From positions 53,593 to 117,592 of the forward strand of contig JAUMVB010000002.1 of the NCBI GenBank assembly GCA_030530385.1: a stretch of DNA of 64,000 bases, written 5' to 3'. Positions 63,975 to 64,000 of the stretch are shown here, piece by piece (the first letter of the stretch is position 1; each line of letters opens with the position of its first letter). Below the pieces are notes generated by a model. That model was not told where the DNA came from. It did no database searches and was given only the letters and a program-made list of their open reading frames with translations. The DNA comes from a bacterium (GTDB taxonomy: Bacteria; Patescibacteriota; Saccharimonadia; Saccharimonadales; Saccharimonadaceae). Both the position numbers and the translations under genes were made by a program.

Positions 63975-64000
63975 TTTATGGAGAGTTTGATCCTGGCTCA
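63975..64000 (+). rRNA. rrs: 16S ribosomal RNA, 5' end (partial)
   Basis: GAGAGTTTGATCCTGGCTCA at 63981-64000 is the universal 16S 5' block (primer 27F site). The mature 5' end is estimated at 63975 from alignment to the E. coli numbering. The rest lies beyond the window. Confidence 0.95.

Overview
This window looks like chromosome of a Candidatus Saccharibacteria (TM7) or closely related Patescibacteria/CPR bacterium. The inference rests on low G+C, very tight gene packing, and a type IV pilus locus with no outer-membrane secretin. A VirD4/HerA-like ATPase of a type common in CPR, a degenerate DnaG zinc domain and the absence of biosynthetic pathways point the same way. TGA is used as a stop, so the code is standard. 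I could not run a 16S comparison: only about 26 bases of the 16S gene are present, at the right edge.

Layout: 1-5.7 kb holds tsaD, a FemABX-like peptidoglycan-bridge enzyme and valS. 5.8-8.8 kb holds tRNA-Ser, an unrecognised two-gene operon with an unusually strong promoter, orn and small hypotheticals. 8.9-20.7 kb is information processing and division: dnaG-rpoD, mutM-holA, ftsK, rpsF-ssb-rpsR, efp, a class A beta-lactamase-fold serine hydrolase and tlyA. After ychF (minus strand), 22.0-32.2 kb is a complete type IV pilus operon: pilM-N-O, a small gene, pilB-T-C-D and three pseudopilins. 32.2-37.8 kb holds a Xer recombinase, ndk, three tRNAs, membrane proteins and a GT2 glycosyltransferase. 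37.8-40.5 kb is an accessory island: a structured leader or ncRNA, an EcoRI-family adenine methyltransferase and a DUF262-HNH nuclease. 40.5-49.7 kb holds tRNA-Val, thrS-miaA, a regulator/MBL pair, rpmB, an M50 protease, a structured RNA and dnaE. 49.7-53.9 kb holds RNase P RNA, infC-rpmI-rplT, comM, tmRNA and a 350-nt candidate structured RNA. 53.9-64 kb holds membrane proteins, the VirD4-like ATPase, gyrB-gyrA, a divergent PAP2 protein and the start of the 16S rRNA gene.

Two expression modes are visible. Most transcription units start at an extended -10 (TGN-TAWAAT) placed exactly 6 nt (sometimes 7-10) before the ATG, so these mRNAs should be leaderless. Genes inside operons usually carry AGGAG-type ribosome sites. 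Only three promoters have a good -35 box at 17-bp spacing: the rRNA promoter, the promoter of the 350-nt candidate RNA, and the promoter of the orphan pair at 6.0-6.8 kb. Those last two are the best places to look for undescribed biology, together with the methyltransferase/DUF262-HNH island and its structured upstream region.
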